NCBI GenBank assembly: GCA_964492135.1
Contig: CAZBJW010000202.1
Location: 1 to 8,140 of the forward strand
Source of the DNA: CAYGAW01 sp964492135
GTDB lineage: Bacteria; Chloroflexota; Anaerolineae; UBA7937; B3-Chlor
Length of the DNA: 8,140 nucleotides
Direction: 5' to 3'
A program made the position numbers and the translations under genes. The notes beneath the pieces are model-generated. The model worked only from the letters and a program-made list of their open reading frames with translations. It was not told the DNA's origin and did no database searches. This document shows positions 5,593 through 8,140 of the stretch, piece by piece; position 1 is the first letter of the stretch; every line of letters begins with the position of its first letter.

Positions 5593-6867
5593 GTGGCGAG
5601 ATTGTTGGAGTATCAAGGCAAGGCTCTCTTCAAACGGAAGGGCATACCGGTGCCCGAGGGTAGGGTCGTCCGGAGCCTTGACGAGGCCAAGACTGCGGCT
5701 GAGGAGGTGGGCTTTCCCGTCGCGGTGAAGGCTCAGACCTTCTGGGGTGGTCGAGGCAAGGCAGGGGCCATACTGTTCGCGGAGAATCAGGGCTCGCTGG
5801 TTGGGGCAGTGAAGCAGCTGCTAGGGAAGGAGATCCATGGTTCCCCCACCAAGGAACTCTTGATAGAGCGGAGAGCGGACGTCGTGAAGGAGGTCTACAT
5901 GGCGGTGACGGCCGATCCTTCGAGCAGGCAGCCGGTGGCCATATACTCTCCGCAGGGAGGGGTGGATATCGAGGAGACGGCCCGGGCGGAGGCCGCGGCC
6001 GTTCTGACCATGCCTATCGACATACTGCGGGGCTTGTACTACTACGACGCCTTGAACCTGGTGAGACAGGTCGAAGGACTCGACAGCAGGCAGATGCTGA
6101 CCTTGGCCAATCTGTACACGAATCTCTATCAAGTATACCGGGAGTTTGACTGCAAGTTGGCCGAGATAAACCCGCTCGCCCTGATAGAGGGAGCTGCGGT
6201 GGCTCTTGATGCGCGGGTGGACATCGATGACGACTCCCTGGCAAGGCAGACCTCCCTCGATTTGGACGTGGCGGAGGAAGCTGGGGAGAGAGCGGCCACG
6301 CCGTTGGAGATCGCGGCTGGGACCATCGATGAGGATGACCATCGGGGATCCGTGCATTTCGTCCAGATAGACCCGGATGGCTCCTTCACCAGAGCAGAGG
6401 GCAAAGTGCCCATCGGCTTTGACTGTGTGGGGGCGGGAACCAGCCTCACTACCATGGACGAACTCGTGCCCCTTGGGTACTACCCCATCAACTTCTGCGA
6501 CAGCTCAGGGAACCCTGTTGGTTCCAAGTTGTACAGGATCACCAAGGTGATCATGTCTCAGCCGCAGATCGAGGGCTATGTGTTCGTGTCCTGTGTGTCC
6601 AGCCAGCAACTGGAAAACACGGCCAGAGGCATCATCAAGGCCTTCAAGGAACTGTATCCCTCAACCGGTGGGCAGCCCAATATTCCCTCGGTTTTGGCGT
6701 TCAGAGGGGCTTGGGACGATGTGGCCCTGGATCTGTTCCACGAACACGGTATCAGTGATGGACGGTGGACCAGGGTCTTGGGCAGGGATACTACGGAGAA
6801 GGAGGCGGCCGCAATCTTTGACGCGCTATACAGGGAGTGGAGGCGGGAGACAGGGGGCTGGCGATGA
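5593..6867 (+). CDS. Succinyl-CoA-synthetase beta-like ATP-grasp subunit, diverged
   Basis: ATP-grasp subunit related to SucC and the malate/acid-CoA ligases; it would bind nucleotide and, with the alpha-like subunit, make or break a CoA thioester of an organic acid. Length 424 residues versus about 388 for E. coli SucC. Seen: LLEYQGKALF at the start, AVKAQTFWGGRGKAG (Lys46, Lys56 nucleotide-site residues), GGVDIEETA, and AEINPL with Glu191 as an ATP-grasp metal/nucleotide residue. The C-terminal CoA-ligase domain is unusual: the DVGGGA of SucC reads CDSSGNP (around 304-308) and the NIFGG loop that meets the phospho-histidine reads SCVSSQ (around 333-338); a ~10-residue insertion precedes it. 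The gene ends in TGA overlapping the ATG of the Fe-S gene. Start is GTG 5593. Could be a ligase for a bulkier acid, a nucleotide-independent variant, or a regulatory paralog. Family certain, activity not. Confidence 0.88.
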   Translation: MARLLEYQGKALFKRKGIPVPEGRVVRSLDEAKTAAEEVGFPVAVKAQTFWGGRGKAGAILFAENQGSLVGAVKQLLGKEIHGSPTKELLIERRADVVKEVYMAVTADPSSRQPVAIYSPQGGVDIEETARAEAAAVLTMPIDILRGLYYYDALNLVRQVEGLDSRQMLTLANLYTNLYQVYREFDCKLAEINPLALIEGAAVALDARVDIDDDSLARQTSLDLDVAEEAGERAATPLEIAAGTIDEDDHRGSVHFVQIDPDGSFTRAEGKVPIGFDCVGAGTSLTTMDELVPLGYYPINFCDSSGNPVGSKLYRITKVIMSQPQIEGYVFVSCVSSQQLENTARGIIKAFKELYPSTGGQPNIPSVLAFRGAWDDVALDLFHEHGISDGRWTRVLGRDTTEKEAAAIFDALYREWRRETGGWR

Positions 6868-7187
6868 AGGTCCTGGAGTTTGAGGTAAGGTCGGGAGGAA
6901 CTATCAGAATAGACCTCGAGAAGTGCGAGTCCTGTGAGACCAAGGCCTGTGTGAAGGTATGCAATGCACCGGGCCAGGGCCAGATCCTGGAGTTGAAGGA
7001 TGGAGTGCCCGCTCTGAAGCCTACGCTTGACGAGGTCAAGCGTGGTGCTTGCACGGAGGATCTGGGCTGCGAATTGGACTGTGAACTGTACGGCAACAAG
7101 GCCATTAGCATCACGTTGCCCCTTCCGGAGTTGGACGAGTATCTCAAGGATCTTTCCGAGAAACCTACCTATATGAGGGGGGCATGA
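6864..7187 (+). CDS. Small ferredoxin-like Fe-S protein between the two CoA-synthetase subunit genes
   Basis: 107-residue acidic-to-neutral cytoplasmic protein with no signal peptide or membrane segment. First cysteine set: Cys21-x2-Cys24-x4-Cys29-x3-Cys33 (CESCETKACVKVC), matching the spacing in one cluster site of DmsB/NrfC-type ferredoxin subunits and expected to hold a [4Fe-4S] cluster. Second set: Cys63-x5-Cys69-x3-Cys73, followed by YGNKAISI as after ferredoxin clusters; with only three cysteines it may be a [3Fe-4S] or degenerate site. Pro after the fourth cysteine is replaced by Asn-Ala-Pro. ATG 6864 overlaps the upstream TGA by 4 bases, and its own stop overlaps the next ATG (ATGA), so it is translationally coupled to both synthetase genes. 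It probably forms a subunit of that complex or carries electrons for it. I do not know a named family for this arrangement. Confidence 0.85.
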   Translation: MKVLEFEVRSGGTIRIDLEKCESCETKACVKVCNAPGQGQILELKDGVPALKPTLDEVKRGACTEDLGCELDCELYGNKAISITLPLPELDEYLKDLSEKPTYMRGA

Positions 7188-8101
7188 TGGCTATCCTGAT
7201 CGATGAGAGCACCCAGGTGCTGGTGCAGGGGATAACGGGGAGGGAGGCGCAGATACGCGTGCGCCTGATGAAGGAGTACGGGACCAAGGTAGTGGCGGGA
7301 GTGACACCAGGGCGAGGGGGCCGGACCGTCGAGGATGTCCCTGTGTATGACACCGTCCAGGAGGCCAAGGAGAATCATCCTCAGATCTCAGTGAGTGCGA
7401 TCTTCGTACCTGCTCGCGCCGCCAAGACCGCGGCCTTCGAAGCCATAGATGGCGGCATTGGACTGGTGACTCTTCATCCCGAAAGGGTGCCCCAGCAAGA
7501 TATGCTGGAGGTGATCGCCTATGCCCGCCGCGGCAATGCACGAGTAATCGGTCCCAATACGATTGGGCTGGTCAGTCCCGGCAAGGCGTTGGTGGGCATG
7601 ATCGGCGCCAGGGCTGATCTGGCAAGAGAGTTCTTCAAGCCCGGGCCTGTGGGAGTCGTCTCCAGGAGCGGCGGCAACACCACCACGCTAGCATACTACC
7701 TGAACCGGGTCGGTCTGGGCCAGTCCACGGCCATAGGAATGGGGGGTGATGCCTTCGTGGGGACCACTCTGATCGACCTCTTGACGCTGCTCGAGGAGGA
7801 CGAAGAGACCGAGATGGTGGCCTTCTTCGGCGAGATCGGGACCAGCGTGGAAGAGGATGCGGCGGACTTCATCAAAGCCGGAGGCTTCACCAAGCCCTTT
7901 GTCGGTTACGTCTCCGGTCGCTACGCCAGAGCCGGTATGCGCTTTGGGCACGCTGGGGCGATTGTATCGCGAGGTCGGGGTACGGCGCAGGGGAAGGTGG
8001 AGGCTCTGCGGGGAGCAGGAGCCCGCATGGTGGACCACTTCGGCGAGATCGGTGACGTGGCCAAGGAGGTCCTCGCGGACCACAGGAAGTCCCGCCGATA
8101 G
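7184..8101 (+). CDS. Succinyl-CoA-synthetase alpha-like subunit
   Basis: CoA-binding and phospho-histidine subunit, 305 residues (E. coli SucD 289), full length. Seen: N-terminal Rossmann CoA-binding domain with VQGITGREAQIRVRLMKEYG and VTPGRGG (CoA loop), VPAR, IGPN, then VSRSGG and MGGDAFVGTTLIDLL, GEIGTSVEEDAADFI, and RFGHAGAIV with the phosphorylated His at residue 256. So a phosphoryl-acyl intermediate mechanism is likely retained. Differences from SucD: NCPG reads NTIG, SRSGTLTYE carries an insertion (SRSGGNTTTLAYY), and the ITEGIP segment reads LHPERVP; these lie near the CoA and acyl sites, so the acid is probably not succinate. Start ATG 7184 overlaps the Fe-S gene's stop (ATGA); ATG 7187 is an in-frame alternative. 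A likely partner for 5593-6867. Confidence 0.92.
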   Translation: MMAILIDESTQVLVQGITGREAQIRVRLMKEYGTKVVAGVTPGRGGRTVEDVPVYDTVQEAKENHPQISVSAIFVPARAAKTAAFEAIDGGIGLVTLHPERVPQQDMLEVIAYARRGNARVIGPNTIGLVSPGKALVGMIGARADLAREFFKPGPVGVVSRSGGNTTTLAYYLNRVGLGQSTAIGMGGDAFVGTTLIDLLTLLEEDEETEMVAFFGEIGTSVEEDAADFIKAGGFTKPFVGYVSGRYARAGMRFGHAGAIVSRGRGTAQGKVEALRGAGARMVDHFGEIGDVAKEVLADHRKSRR

Positions 8102-8120
8102 GAGAGGTGATTCGCGGGTT

Positions 8121-8140
8121 ATGGTCGAGAAGCACTGGAC
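8121..8140 (+). CDS. Start of a further operon gene, truncated by window edge
   Basis: ATG 8121 opens a frame MVEKHW to the window end, with GGAGAGGTGA (8101-8110) about 11 bases upstream and the synthetase stop at 8101. GTG 8107 in another frame is an alternative. Too short to identify; it shows only that the operon probably continues. Confidence 0.4.

Noticed and set aside
5593..8101. Housekeeping TCA-cycle succinyl-CoA synthetase (sucCD)
   Set aside because: An Fe-S gene is inserted between the subunits, key loops of the beta subunit are replaced, and no TCA-cycle genes are adjacent.
1..8140. Mobile elements, CRISPR arrays, tRNA or rRNA genes
   Set aside because: No transposase, regularly spaced repeats, or RNA gene signatures were seen; the only repeats are short ones in the divergent promoter region.

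Overview
The window is moderately GC-rich bacterial DNA with one reverse-strand gene, a 441-base AT-rich divergent promoter region, and a tightly packed forward operon running off the right edge. Strong AAGGAGG-type ribosome binding sites, GTG and TTG starts, frequent AGG arginine codons and consensus sigma-A promoters fit a Bacillota-like (clostridial) or similar anaerobe. This placement is inference: there is no rRNA or taxonomic marker here.

Layout: 1-862 (minus) holds the N-terminal ~287 residues of a knotted-fold transcarbamylase (AOTCase/SOTCase/YgeW class). 863-1303 holds two divergent consensus promoters, a ~220-nt leader for the transcarbamylase, repeated TGTATAAT elements and a hairpin beside the operon's first ribosome binding site. 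The forward operon is: diverged enolase paralog (1304-2569), aconitase-family hydro-lyase large subunit (2631-3902) and small subunit (3899-4408), PrpF/methylitaconate Delta-isomerase-like protein (4428-5576, with a 10-N assembly gap), succinyl-CoA-synthetase beta-like ATP-grasp protein (5593-6867), a 107-residue Fe-S protein (6864-7187), succinyl-CoA-synthetase alpha-like protein with the phospho-histidine (7184-8101), and the first bases of another gene (about 8121). Several junctions overlap by 4 bases, indicating translational coupling.

How the genes may work together (inference): the hydro-lyase pair plus the Mii/PrpF-like isomerase resembles the chemistry of nicotinate fermentation (methylitaconate to dimethylmaleate to dimethylmalate) or the AcnD/PrpF methylcitrate variant, that is double-bond migration and hydration in a branched di- or tricarboxylate. 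The synthetase-like pair would then make, or use, a CoA thioester. An enolase paralog with an altered active-site loop would supply a further dehydration/hydration or enolisation. None of the three modules has the sequence hallmarks of its housekeeping relative, so the set looks like an uncharacterised organic-acid/CoA pathway. The most unusual element is the small ferredoxin-like gene placed exactly between the two synthetase subunit genes and overlapping both, suggesting a three-subunit Fe-S-containing acyl-CoA synthetase-like complex.
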